Assembly (NCBI RefSeq): GCF_001906925.1
Contig: NZ_MRWQ01000006.1
Location: 124,001 to 188,000 of the forward strand
DNA: 64,000 nt
Origin: Domibacillus mangrovi
GTDB taxonomy: Bacteria; Bacillota; Bacilli; Bacillales; Domibacillaceae
Reading direction: 5' to 3'
The notes beneath the pieces were generated by a model that saw only the letters and a program-made list of their open reading frames with translations, had not been told where the DNA came from and searched no databases. Positions within the stretch are counted from its first letter, which is position 1; every line of letters starts with the position of its first letter. This document shows positions 28,455 through 37,952 of the stretch, piece by piece. Made by a program: the position numbers and the translations under genes.

Positions 28455-29360
28455 ATGAATTACGTTCAAGCCTCGGATGATTTTCTCTTTTATTTAGAGA
28501 TTGAGAAAAATTACTCCGTGAATACTCTTAATAGCTATGCATTCGATTTAAAACTTTTCGGCGAATTCTTAGAGGAAAATCATCGTTCATTGAATTTAGA
28601 CGATATTACATCTTCAAGTGTGCGCCGTTTTGTACAAGATCAAGTCATCAATCACAACATCAAGCCAAGAACCTTGCAACGACGTATATCATGTTTAAAA
28701 TCTTTTTGCCAATATTGTTTAAAGGAAAATCTTATGCAGTTAGATTTTACAGCTGGTATTGTATCACCTAAAGCTGATAAAAAGTTGCCAAAATACATGA
28801 CCATTCAGGAGTTAGCCAAATTATTTACCTATTTAGAAAAAGATTCAGGGCCTTTTGCTCTAAGAAACGAGTTAATGTTTAAATTATTGGCTACAACAGG
28901 AATGAGACGGCAAGAATTAGTGGACTTGACCTGGGAACAAATTGATTTAGATAATCAAACGATACTTGTTAGGGGTAAAGGAAAAAAAGAGCGTCTCCTT
29001 CCCCTTCATCCGATTGTTTTACCCGTATTTGAAAAATACAAACAGACATTAACTGAACAGCAAAACCATTATAGTGAGCCTATTTTTTATAATAAAAACT
29101 ATAAAATGTTAGGCTCTGGTGGCCTTCATAAGATATTTAAGGAAACATTAGATCGAGCTGGTCTACCGTCACACCGATTTACATTGCATCATTTAAGGCA
29201 TACTTTTGCTACCTTAATGCTGCAAAACAATAAGGATAAAGTGGATTTGAGAACATTACAAGAATTATTAGGACACGAAAGTCTCGCTACAACTAGTATG
29301 TATACTCATGTCGACTTTGAACAAAAGAAAAAAGCGATAAATAGTTTTTTATTTGATTAA
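28455..29360 (+). CDS. XerC/XerD-like tyrosine recombinase
   Basis: 301 aa, the usual XerC/D length. The N-terminal SAM-like domain (SVNTLNSYAFDLKLFGEFLE) is followed by the catalytic domain with Arg in TTGMRRQELVDL, HHLRHTFAT (His and Arg), LGHESLATTSMYTHV (His and nucleophile Tyr). All catalytic residues are present. The ATG follows CCAGGAGGTCTG. The position at the edge of AT-rich accessory DNA favours a mobile-element integrase rather than the chromosomal dimer-resolution enzyme. Confidence 0.9.
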   Translation: MNYVQASDDFLFYLEIEKNYSVNTLNSYAFDLKLFGEFLEENHRSLNLDDITSSSVRRFVQDQVINHNIKPRTLQRRISCLKSFCQYCLKENLMQLDFTAGIVSPKADKKLPKYMTIQELAKLFTYLEKDSGPFALRNELMFKLLATTGMRRQELVDLTWEQIDLDNQTILVRGKGKKERLLPLHPIVLPVFEKYKQTLTEQQNHYSEPIFYNKNYKMLGSGGLHKIFKETLDRAGLPSHRFTLHHLRHTFATLMLQNNKDKVDLRTLQELLGHESLATTSMYTHVDFEQKKKAINSFLFD

Positions 29361-29365
29361 ATAAT

Positions 29366-29412
29366 CACAAAAGCAAAGTCCTCTAGGATCCACCGAAGAC
29401 TTTGCTTTTGTG
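29366..29412. terminator. Bidirectional terminator between convergent recombinases
   Basis: CACAAAAGCAAAGTC (29366-29380) and GACTTTGCTTTTGTG (29398-29412) form perfect 15-bp arms with A/T-rich flanks. Confidence 0.85.
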
Positions 29413-29459
29413 TAGTTGCAAAATAGATCGCTAATAAATATGGCCGATTCATTCCGCTT

Positions 29460-30602
29460 CTAATAATTATTATTAGGACTGTAATATTCAAGCATTATCT
29501 TTTCTAGTAATTTGGGATTTGACTTAGAAAGTTGCAATATAAACTCTTCGGAATAAGGCAAACCTACCTGAACTGTGTCCGTTTTTTGTTTTGATATTTT
29601 TTCGAGATCAGGAGCAGGAAGTTTTTCTTTCTCTTCAAGAAGACTATCCTCTAGCTCTGACTCAAAAATTGTTAATGCATCTTTTAACTCCTTTATTTTT
29701 CGTTCATTGCGTCTGAGGTAAAATTGTACATTATCTGTTGTCCTGTGACCTAGCAAATATTTGATGGTCTCAATCGATAGTCCTCTTTCATCCAAAATTG
29801 TTGCAATGGTATAGCGAAAACCATGAGGGGTCACCCTCTTCTCTCCATCCCATTTTAAATACTCGTTTACCTTGTTGACCAATGCATTCAGCTGCTTGTT
29901 CTTAAGCGGATATCCTTTTATGCCATAACAAAGAGGGTCATTTTCTACCAGATTCTTTTTTTCCACATAAGTATGTAACTCATTTAAAAGATTTAATGGC
30001 AACGGCAACACCTGGTACTTGTTTTTAGAGTTTTTAGCTTGTACATCGTATACGAGAAGTCCCTCCTCCCATACAATGTTTTTTACCTTCAAATGGGTAA
30101 TTGCCTGGTTACGTAAGCCCGTAAACAAAAGTAATTTGATTGGAACACCAATATAAATGCCGTATTCTTTCAAACCCTCTATTGCTCTGTATACCTTTTT
30201 TAAGTCTGTCATATCCATTGCTCGGCTATGAGCTTCTGAATGCTCTCCAGGGACACTGGATGCTTTAAAAGCATTTGTTTGTATTGTCCCTAATTCTTTG
30301 TAAAACGCATAAAGAGATGAGAGTGCCGCAACTCGCCTCATAATTGTTTTATATGCAACACCAGCATTCGTTTGTTCCACAATCCATTTGTGAACCAAGG
30401 TCAAGTGTTGACCACTTTCCAAATTCGGTTCCAACCCTTGTGTTATAAGATAAGCCTCGAACAGTTTTACATCATATTGATAACTGTCAAAAGTACTGCT
30501 AGACCAGTAACGGTGTTCTTTCATAAATAACAATGCCTGTGACAATACCGTTCGTCCATTAATAATATCTTCGATTGAATGTAAATCAATTTTCGATGTC
30601 AT
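29460..30602 (-). CDS. Tyrosine recombinase / site-specific integrase
   Basis: 380 aa. Catalytic residues are in TGLRNQAITHL (Arg), HGFRYTIAT (His, Arg; Tyr replaces the usual second His), LGHRTTDNVQFYLRR (His and Tyr). A C-terminal extension of about 80 residues (after residue 300) is charged and not part of the core fold. The ATG follows GTGAAAGGAGAAG. It converges on the XerD-like gene, with a shared terminator between them. Confidence 0.88.
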   Translation of the reverse strand: MTSKIDLHSIEDIINGRTVLSQALLFMKEHRYWSSSTFDSYQYDVKLFEAYLITQGLEPNLESGQHLTLVHKWIVEQTNAGVAYKTIMRRVAALSSLYAFYKELGTIQTNAFKASSVPGEHSEAHSRAMDMTDLKKVYRAIEGLKEYGIYIGVPIKLLLFTGLRNQAITHLKVKNIVWEEGLLVYDVQAKNSKNKYQVLPLPLNLLNELHTYVEKKNLVENDPLCYGIKGYPLKNKQLNALVNKVNEYLKWDGEKRVTPHGFRYTIATILDERGLSIETIKYLLGHRTTDNVQFYLRRNERKIKELKDALTIFESELEDSLLEEKEKLPAPDLEKISKQKTDTVQVGLPYSEEFILQLSKSNPKLLEKIMLEYYSPNNNY

Positions 30603-30840
30603 GATAAATTACTTCTCCTTTCACGGCGGTATAATCTATATAGAACTATATAAGCATGCTCTGATTTAAATGTTATCAGGGATATAATTTGCAATGAAAA
30701 GAACTAAACACTCATAATTTTGTTATTTATACAAAACCCCTCTAGAAAGGGATCTATTTAAATTTCAAGTTAACCTTAGGTTAAATGCAAGCCTCAGAAA
30801 ATATAAAAAGAGTCGCCTGTATAGACCACTCCTAATCACA

Positions 30841-31668
30841 TTATTTTCTATATTTTGTATGGGATGACTTATTTGTATTAACTTCTTTATTAATCACGTT
30901 TTTTAATGCGTCCATTGTAAACCCACAATTCTTGGCGCGATTAACTGACCGTAAGAATAAAACCAGATCTTCCCCGTCATCTTGGTTTTCTATTAAAGAA
31001 TTGGTTTTTCGAAGCATCGTTATTACAGTTTGCCCCTCTGTTTTTTTTATTAACAAGTATATGTATTTTAAAATTTCTTCTATGCCATTAGAACTCCCAA
31101 TAAGTTCATTGATTATTTTTATCAGACTTCTATTTATTACAATTGGTTCTTCATAGTCAATATTATTTGATTCTAAATGCGCTTTGTAGACAGCTTGGGT
31201 GCCATCCAGTAAATCACCTGGTTCAATCCCTATCCTTGGATCATTCATAAGTATTACAATATCCTCAAGGTTTAAAGATGTAGATTTATTAGGCTTAGGA
31301 TTAAGCACTTTTGATATTGCAGCATCACTTGTATCAAAAGCAGTCTTTAATACTTTTGTATTGATACCCTTCCTTTCCATAATTCTTATCAGATTATTTC
31401 TCAACTTTTTCTTTAGTTTCATTTGTAGTTCTTTATCTTGCATAGTGCGGAAGGCTTTTACGTGTTTATGTGGATCTCTTTTTTTCATTGAATATACTTT
31501 AGTTTCAGGATTATTTTCAGTATTTACCTTGTAATGTTTAGGCTTGAGATCATTTTTATGTAAAATTTTATGGAGTTGCTCTTTTTCAATATAAAGTTTC
31601 ACTCTCAGTTTTTCTAAGGTTTCCAGTAAAGATTTATCTATATGTACCATACCGTTGTTTTTCTTCAT
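30841..31668 (-). CDS. Putative HTH regulator, unassigned family
   Basis: 275 aa, rich in Lys. Residues about 90-160 (LRNNLIRIMERKGINTKVLK, then DTSDAAISKVLNP) look like a Cro/CI-type helix-turn-helix. The N-terminal LEKLRVKLYIEKEQLHKIL is a coiled-coil-like helix. No nuclease motif is visible. The ATG has AGAGGTG. It lies downstream of the Mrr-type restriction pair on the same strand, separated by a terminator-like hairpin, and could be the regulator for the palindrome at 34922-34949, but this is only inference. Confidence 0.55.
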   Translation of the reverse strand: MKKNNGMVHIDKSLLETLEKLRVKLYIEKEQLHKILHKNDLKPKHYKVNTENNPETKVYSMKKRDPHKHVKAFRTMQDKELQMKLKKKLRNNLIRIMERKGINTKVLKTAFDTSDAAISKVLNPKPNKSTSLNLEDIVILMNDPRIGIEPGDLLDGTQAVYKAHLESNNIDYEEPIVINRSLIKIINELIGSSNGIEEILKYIYLLIKKTEGQTVITMLRKTNSLIENQDDGEDLVLFLRSVNRAKNCGFTMDALKNVINKEVNTNKSSHTKYRK

Positions 31669-31738
31669 GTTTCACCTCTTTGTATATTATGCTAGGTAAA
31701 AACTTGAAATTTTAAACATCGGTATTGTTAATCTCACT

Positions 31739-31775
31739 AAAAAGGACCGTCTTTTTGACGATCCTTTTTTCACTA
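31739..31775 (-). terminator. Terminator of the restriction-pair operon
   Basis: On the minus strand AAAGGATCGTC pairs with GACGGTCCTTT (one mismatch) around AAAAA, with a T-run CTTTTTAG. Confidence 0.7.
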
Positions 31776-31988
31776 ACGTATCCGTTGCTTTAAATACAAT
31801 TATTCACAAACTTATTATAATTGACGCTACAAAGACTTAGTTATTTTTGATGAATAACCTGTGTTGACTAAGGTTAGATCTTTGCTTTAATGAATTTCGT
31901 CAACATTAGATGTACAGTAAATAAAAGTTATTACGAAATACCTATAACACTAAGCAGCCACGATTAGGAAAATTTTTTTAACAAACTC

Positions 31989-32891
31989 TTATGAGTTGAA
32001 ATATTTCTCCCTTATACTTAACATCGTCGGCATGGATAAAATTTCTTCAAGTTCTTCCTTACCTATAAAGACCACTTTGAAAGGTATATAATAATCCAAA
32101 CCGTTTAACGACTCTAACCAGTCATTAAAATCATTTGTTACTTTTCTGTTTGTCATAAGCAAAAAGTAATCAGGTTTGTGCATCAGAACTTTTACTAATT
32201 CCTCGTAGATATCCTTGGTTGATAGATTACTATAATTGTTTGAATATTTACACTGAAGAACCCATGAGTTAGAGTAATTTGTAGAAATAGGTATCCAACT
32301 ATGCGCTTCAATTAAGAATGTAGCATCTCTCCCCCTGTCAGTACCTTTGCCAATAGCTCCAAAGTTCTTGGCTCCCCATTTAAGAACAATTTCTTGGCAC
32401 ATGCTTTCAAATGCATCAGCCTGAGTAGCCTTATCCCCACCCTTGCATCCAGGAGGGATTAAAATGTTCGGCCAATCTAATGCTTCAAGCTTTTTATGAA
32501 AATCGTCATAGGCAGTCTTATCAACTTTAGTGATTACTGAAACGGATGGGTCTATTCTTTGAGTCAGTTTATCTGAAACCTTCTCAAGTTCTAAATTCTT
32601 TATCTCAACTTTCAAATAGGAATCATCGTCTCCAACAATTGACCTAATGGTATAATTGCCTCGATTGATTTGCTTATATGATAAGTTCTTAATTATTAAA
32701 TCTATTTGGTTATCATCTTTAACAGGAGAGTGTATTTGATATCTACGCATTGTATCAAGGAAAGGCATCGATATTTTTATTTGTCCTTTTGATACAAACT
32801 CACCCTTTTCGTTGTAAAGCTTACATGGTTCACCGCTAAATTTTTGGATATTCCCTAGCAAATGGTCATTATTTAACTTGGTCATGGTCAC
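31989..32891 (-). CDS. Mrr-like restriction endonuclease
   Basis: 300 aa. The C-terminal half has the restriction-endonuclease fold signature: a helix with Glu (DAFESMCQEIVLKWG), an Asp in GKGTDRGRDATF and a QxK motif in WVLQCKYSNN, as in Mrr-type nucleases. The first 130 residues are beta-rich and may recognise DNA. The start overlaps the stop of the upstream 663-aa gene (ATGA), so the two are translationally coupled and probably one functional unit. Defence against foreign DNA is the likely role. Confidence 0.78.
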   Translation of the reverse strand: MTMTKLNNDHLLGNIQKFSGEPCKLYNEKGEFVSKGQIKISMPFLDTMRRYQIHSPVKDDNQIDLIIKNLSYKQINRGNYTIRSIVGDDDSYLKVEIKNLELEKVSDKLTQRIDPSVSVITKVDKTAYDDFHKKLEALDWPNILIPPGCKGGDKATQADAFESMCQEIVLKWGAKNFGAIGKGTDRGRDATFLIEAHSWIPISTNYSNSWVLQCKYSNNYSNLSTKDIYEELVKVLMHKPDYFLLMTNRKVTNDFNDWLESLNGLDYYIPFKVVFIGKEELEEILSMPTMLSIREKYFNS

Positions 32892-34879
32892 ATATTCCCC
32901 CGAACAATAGGATCTTTATTCGGATTGATTGTTAGTATCCACTCTATAACATCTTTCACGCTATATTGTGAATCTTTATTAATGGGAATAAGATTAAATA
33001 AAATAGTTCTTATTATAATTTTACAAAAAACCATAAAGCGCTCATTTATTTGCATTTTTAGAGGTATAAAACCTTTTCTATCGGCAATATAGAAGAATTC
33101 ATGAAAGTCCTCTATAAGCCAACGCCTCATTTCTCCATAAGTGACATCATTCTTATCATAATTCGTTCCTGCGACAATGATTGCACAACTAGTCGAAAGC
33201 TCCTGGATGTCATGAGTCTGAAATAGAATTTTAAAAATTTCTGATTGGTACTGCATTTTCTCTTCCACATCATCAGTCTTACATATCTTTATATAACAGT
33301 TAATAGCCTTTATAACTAAATCCCTTTCAAGACTGTGAACTTCAAAGAAATTATTGGTAAATTTTAAAAGATCAATCTCAAGGTCGTCTATGTTTTTAGG
33401 ATCTGCTATCCCTGGGGACAACATGCGTCCCATGGTCCAGCTTTTAGTATCATGGTTAAAAATCAAGTATGGATCAACAATTTCATAATTTATCTGGTCT
33501 TCCCTCGATATGAAATGAAAAAGAAAATTTAAAAGGTTTTTTAACTTTTCCCTTGCAACGTGATAAGCTTGATCGGTATCTGACACTGCACATTGAACAT
33601 CGTCCACTATAAACCAGGTTGTATTTTCAAGACCACCATTGTCCAAAAATAATCTTTTTGCACCCTCGTTTGGATACAACTCATATTGCCAACTTTTAAA
33701 CATCTCATTAGACATGACGGTAATAAACGGATTTAATTTAGAATTAAGAAAATTTTCGTCGGTTTTAATATTTTTTACACATAAGGCAACACTAAAATTA
33801 TTCTTTTGAAGGTATTCCTCATGAAGTTGATTTATCAATTTCGTCTTCTCTACATTTTCAATCCCTTGAAAAGCAGACTGTATTAATTCAGTAAAGTTAT
33901 CCTCTTTGAAAATAAAAGCCAGAAGGATCTTCTTAATTGAATCGACAGGCAACGGAAAATGATGAAATTCTAAATCTTCAACGTCATTGCCAACCTTTAA
34001 TGTTAAAAAGTTCTTCTCTAACTCCTCTTTAAACGTTCTAGTCCATCCAACAAGAAGATTATCTACTTTTCCTCTTTCTAGTTCTTTAATATAAGAGCTC
34101 CACATGAGTTCCTTAATTCGTTCACTGATTGATGCTTCTTCCAGTTTACGTTTAATCTCAAATACAAGCTTATTCCCTTCTTCTTCCGTTTTTCCTAGCC
34201 TAAAATCATTAAGGAATCCATTAAGGAGCTCATTTTCAAGCCGATGGTAAATGGAATTCTTATCATTATCATCCAGACAATGAAGATTGTCTGCCATTAT
34301 TTTGTCATATAGATAAAGTTCAAAACCTTCTTTCAATTTAAAGACAAATTTATTTAAAGCTTTAATGGTATATGATCTATTTTTCAACCTGCTAGCTACT
34401 ATATTTCTTGCCCTGTATAATAAAAAATAAGGCGGACGATCAAAATTACCATCTTCAAATATCTTCAGTTCCTTCATCTGCTTTTCTAGAGAATCTCTAG
34501 AATTTTTATCTTTCTTTCCTACGTATTCTTCAAATGACATTAAATCTGTTACCTTTTCTTTCTGCTCCTCGTTTTTCGAATGATTAAAAGGCACCCTTAA
34601 ATAATCTTCTAATTTTATTGTTAATAGAATGTCTAGTATCTCCAAACCAGTTTTTCTGTCAAGTTCAATTGGGAAAACATTAGATGGTTTTAATATCTTT
34701 CTTAAAAAATCTCTTTCACGTTCATCATATGTAAGCGGGGAAGCATGGAATACAAAACTCTCCAGGATTGAATTTTCAAATTCAGTAATAAATTTGTTTG
34801 TAAAAATTTTAAATTGAGTATCTATATCCTCATTGAATCTAAGCGAAGCAAAATTAAAGGAGCTAATTTTCTTATACAA
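32888..34879 (-). CDS. Unknown 663-aa partner of the Mrr-like nuclease
   Basis: 663 aa, no P-loop, zinc motif, signal peptide or membrane segment seen; largely helical with charged segments. Notable stretches are TWFIVDDVQCAVSDTDQAYH near residue 425 and LFHFISREDQINYEIVDPYL near 465. I do not recognise the family. The start is TTG with AAGGGGATGGGGAA, a strong site. It is the first gene of the pair with the restriction endonuclease, so a recognition, regulatory or toxic subunit is possible. Confidence 0.7.
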   Translation of the reverse strand: MYKKISSFNFASLRFNEDIDTQFKIFTNKFITEFENSILESFVFHASPLTYDERERDFLRKILKPSNVFPIELDRKTGLEILDILLTIKLEDYLRVPFNHSKNEEQKEKVTDLMSFEEYVGKKDKNSRDSLEKQMKELKIFEDGNFDRPPYFLLYRARNIVASRLKNRSYTIKALNKFVFKLKEGFELYLYDKIMADNLHCLDDNDKNSIYHRLENELLNGFLNDFRLGKTEEEGNKLVFEIKRKLEEASISERIKELMWSSYIKELERGKVDNLLVGWTRTFKEELEKNFLTLKVGNDVEDLEFHHFPLPVDSIKKILLAFIFKEDNFTELIQSAFQGIENVEKTKLINQLHEEYLQKNNFSVALCVKNIKTDENFLNSKLNPFITVMSNEMFKSWQYELYPNEGAKRLFLDNGGLENTTWFIVDDVQCAVSDTDQAYHVAREKLKNLLNFLFHFISREDQINYEIVDPYLIFNHDTKSWTMGRMLSPGIADPKNIDDLEIDLLKFTNNFFEVHSLERDLVIKAINCYIKICKTDDVEEKMQYQSEIFKILFQTHDIQELSTSCAIIVAGTNYDKNDVTYGEMRRWLIEDFHEFFYIADRKGFIPLKMQINERFMVFCKIIIRTILFNLIPINKDSQYSVKDVIEWILTINPNKDPIVRGNM

Positions 34880-34921
34880 TTCCCCATCCCCTTCCTAAAA
34901 AATGGTGCAAACAATTTCATT

Positions 34922-34949
34922 ATAGCATTATAAATATTTACAATGCTAT
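34922..34949. promoter_or_regulatory. Operator-like palindrome over the promoter of the restriction pair
   Basis: ATAGCATT (34922-34929) and AATGCTAT (34942-34949) are perfect 8-bp arms with a 12-nt spacer. On the minus strand one arm overlaps a consensus -10, TATAAT, 43 nt before the TTG start of the 663-aa gene. A second nested palindrome (TGTATTA...TAATACA, 34949-34990, with CTAAACTG-AC-CAGTTAG inside) sits just upstream. Confidence 0.6.
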
Positions 34950-34990
34950 GTATTACTTGTCCCACTAAACTGACCAGTTAGTTTAATACA

Positions 34991-35454
34991 TTCTTTCACA
35001 GTCCTGCCCGTAGAGTAACCATTTTGTGAATATCATAAGGTACTTTACAAAAATGCGATACTGTTAACAGTGCATTCCTTCACTTTTAGTTATCGGCATA
35101 TATCAATACTACTCCATTAGGAATAGCGCGATAGTAACATCCCCTTACCTTTCCTTCTTTAGCTTCATTGCTTTAGATATTGAATTATAAGTGTAAGGAA
35201 GTAAGTGTGGTGATTACTCATAAATAAGTCGTTTTGTTTACTTCAGATATTTACTATTCTTATCAAACATTTTATTACCCTACAATTTTAATGCGATTTA
35301 AAATGTATAGTATTTTTAGTTCTGGGCATTTATTAGAGTATCGACCTTGTCTACAATGAACTTTTGATCTGAATTGAAATGTATTGTTTGTAGAATGCAA
35401 AGGATGAACTATCGCAGCAGCAGAAGATTATATAATAGAAAGGGGCAAAACAAA
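34991..35454. other. Intergenic, divergent
   Basis: Apart from the operator region just before it, this stretch upstream of the RecJ-like gene is AT-rich with no coding frame or repeat that I can support. Confidence 0.5.
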
Positions 35455-37104
35455 TTGAAAGAATGGCGCTCTCAAGATCTCTCATATGACGAACATCCGT
35501 ATAATTTTTATATTGCCTACTTTTCAAAGTGTTTCCATCTCGATCAGGCGCTTACAAGATATCTCTTCTCACTCGGCTATACTAAACGAAAAGAAATCGT
35601 AGAGTTTTTGTATCCATCTTTGGATCAATTACATGATCCATTTTTATTGAAGGATATGCATAAAGCCATTACTCGAATTGAACAAGCACTCGATCGAAAA
35701 GAAAAAGTAATGATTTTCGGGGATTATGATGGCGATGGCCAAACAGCTACTTCCCTTTTATACAGAGCATTAAAAAAATTAGAGGCAAATGTTGAATTTC
35801 TTATTCCACTACGATCAGAAGGTTATGGATTAAAACCAACTGCTTTAGATAACTGTTCAATGAAGGATGTATCCTTAATTATTACAGTAGATAATGGAAC
35901 ATCGGCTCATGCTGCTCTTAAAAAAGCTCATAAGATGGGAATAGATGTGATTGTGACTGATCATCATGAAATTTTACAAGGCCATCCAAATTGTTATGCC
36001 TTTGTGAACCCTAAACGCGATGATAACGATTATCCATTTAAATTTCTTGCAGGTGTAGGTGTTGCTTTGAAATTAGTTCAAGCTCTGTTCAAAACCTTTT
36101 ATGGAACGGATTGGGAGCAATATATATGGGATTATTTAGACCTTGCAGCCATCGGGACCGTAACCGACATGATGCCTCTAAAAGGAGAAAACAGAGCGAT
36201 TGTAGCATTAGGTATTCGGATGATGAATGAACAGCCAAAACCTATTATTAAGAAGTTGGTAAAAAAACTACCCTACAAAGATGTCGATACGACTACCATC
36301 GGTTTTGGAATTGGTCCCGTTCTAAATGCTTGCGGAAGGATATCGGATCCGAATATCTCCACACGGTTTTTATGCGAGGGTGATCTATCAAGAGAAGATC
36401 TAGAGAACCTTATTACCGTTAACAACACTCGTAAAGTTATGACCGCAGAACATTTTGTGAAAGCTGAGCACTTAATTGAAGAACAAGGTTTGACTAACGA
36501 CAATGTAATTGTGATTCAAGGAGATTTCCATGAGGGGATCATTGGACTATTGGCATCCCGTATCTCAGAAAAGTACTTGAAACCCGCGATTGTGATAAAT
36601 GAGTCAGGCAAAGGTTCTGCCCGTAGTGTACAAAATACAAACTTTTCTATTGTAAAGGTAATTCTTGATTGTTCAAGCTATTTAATCAGCTTCGGTGGAC
36701 ACCAGGCCGCTGCTGGGCTATCCATTACACTCTCTAAAGTAGATGGTTTTAGAAAAGCAATTCAGCTAGCTGCTCAGATGCAGGACCAAGTAATACCAGA
36801 AGTACAATATCAATTCGAAATCCCTCTTATGTTTTTTCCCGATGAGATGATTCATCAATTTGATCGCTTGGAGCCGTATGGAATGGGAAATAACAAACCA
36901 ATCTTTTATACAAAGACATGGTTTGATTCTTGTTTTCCTTTGGGCCCGAGTAGAGAACATTTCGTATTAAAAGCTTTTGGTAAAACAGTTTGGGCTTTTC
37001 GTTTTAATGAACAAATCATAAAACCTCAAAAGCTAAGAAAAATTTTATACACGGTAAACTCTTCAAAGAAACGAGATTTTTTACTATTGGATATAAAAAC
37101 TTAA
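35455..37104 (+). CDS. DHH-family RecJ-like exonuclease
   Basis: 549 aa. It has the DHH phosphoesterase motifs: I MIFGDYDGDGQTATS (normally DYDxDG), II DNGTSAH, III VTDHHE, IV GPVLNACGRI, and a DHHA1 domain with GDFHEGIIGLLASRISEKY and FGGHQAAAGLSI. RecJ digests single-stranded DNA 5'-3'. At 549 aa it is close to E. coli RecJ but far shorter than Bacillus chromosomal RecJ (about 780 aa), so this is likely an accessory copy on the mobile region. The TTG at 35455 has AGAAAGGGG upstream; longer in-frame starts at 35374 and 35395 lack a site. Confidence 0.85.
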   Translation: MKEWRSQDLSYDEHPYNFYIAYFSKCFHLDQALTRYLFSLGYTKRKEIVEFLYPSLDQLHDPFLLKDMHKAITRIEQALDRKEKVMIFGDYDGDGQTATSLLYRALKKLEANVEFLIPLRSEGYGLKPTALDNCSMKDVSLIITVDNGTSAHAALKKAHKMGIDVIVTDHHEILQGHPNCYAFVNPKRDDNDYPFKFLAGVGVALKLVQALFKTFYGTDWEQYIWDYLDLAAIGTVTDMMPLKGENRAIVALGIRMMNEQPKPIIKKLVKKLPYKDVDTTTIGFGIGPVLNACGRISDPNISTRFLCEGDLSREDLENLITVNNTRKVMTAEHFVKAEHLIEEQGLTNDNVIVIQGDFHEGIIGLLASRISEKYLKPAIVINESGKGSARSVQNTNFSIVKVILDCSSYLISFGGHQAAAGLSITLSKVDGFRKAIQLAAQMQDQVIPEVQYQFEIPLMFFPDEMIHQFDRLEPYGMGNNKPIFYTKTWFDSCFPLGPSREHFVLKAFGKTVWAFRFNEQIIKPQKLRKILYTVNSSKKRDFLLLDIKT

Positions 37105-37173
37105 CAAGATGTTTTGCTTTCCTCCTTACCACTAGGAAAATCCAATTAAATGAACCTTGTTAAAAAACCAAAT

Positions 37174-37203
37174 AAAACCTCTGCATTTTTATGTAGGGGT
37201 TTT
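37174..37203 (+). terminator. Terminator after the RecJ-like gene
   Basis: AAAACCTCTGCAT pairs with ATGTAGGGGTTTT (with two G-T pairs) around TTTT. Confidence 0.75.
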
Positions 37204-37952
37204 CGCATATTTTCAAATGAATTGGAAAGAATACGATTTACTAAGCAAGAAAGGAGAAGACTCAATGACTTTTTCATAAAAATATGGCTTCCTGTTTTAT
37301 TGTCTGTTGTTTCTCATTAAGTCCAGTTTTTACACCTGTTACTTTCACATGATAAAGATTATCAAATTTTGATTAACTACCTTATCGTTACTCGTTCTAA
37401 CCATTTAGTTTATCTATTTAATTTGCCTAAGTTTAAAAACAGCTTTGTTCTGGCTTCGGCCATTCAAACAACAATCAGGAACATCGCTGAAATTGTGGTA
37501 ACTAGGAAAAGATTCTTCCTAGATGTAATAATTACTCGACAGTAATCCATTTAAAACTACTCGATATAGTTCAAATGATTGTATCATTCAGTCTCGTCTT
37601 AGTCACGTTCTACCGCACGATCGTAATAATTAAATCCTTTAAATTAATTCATTATTATGGAGCGGCACTAAAAATGTATGTAACCATATTTATAACCAAT
37701 TAGCACGTTGGTTATTCGAAAATATATAAAAACATACTTTTTTAACTTCGCACCTCTATTTTGTACGAAAAACAAATAAATATGTATTTATTTATTTGTT
37801 TAATCGTTATGATCGTATGTCTACAAATTTTTACATCAAATGATCATAACAGTCATAATGACTGCTTTTTCTCCCCTAACCTTAAAAGGTTTGTCGCAAA
37901 AAGGCTTCTATTATGATCGTTATGAGCATATGCATGAAGCGAGGTGATTAGC
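37204..37952. repeat. Symmetry-rich region upstream of the large recombinase gene
   Basis: No coding frame is convincing. Several inverted repeats stand out: CTAGGAA/TTCCTAG with a 7-nt spacer (37502-37522); ATAACCAA/TTGGTTAT with an 8-nt spacer (37692-37715) nested in GTATGT/ACATAC (37676-37737); GTTATGATC at 37806-37814, its reverse complement at 37842-37850, and ATTATGATC at 37910-37918; and the 15-mer CAGTCATAATGACTG (37850-37864). These look like recombinase or regulator binding sites. Confidence 0.5.

Noticed and set aside
30841..31668. Spo0E-like phosphatase similarity of the N-terminal helix of the HTH-like protein
   Set aside because: The SQxLD motif of Spo0E is absent and the protein is far longer.
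37512..37545. Possible dif-like site from CTTCCTAGA
   Set aside because: Only the left arm resembles dif; the right arm is unrelated, and the arm is explained by the CTAGGAA/TTCCTAG inverted repeat.
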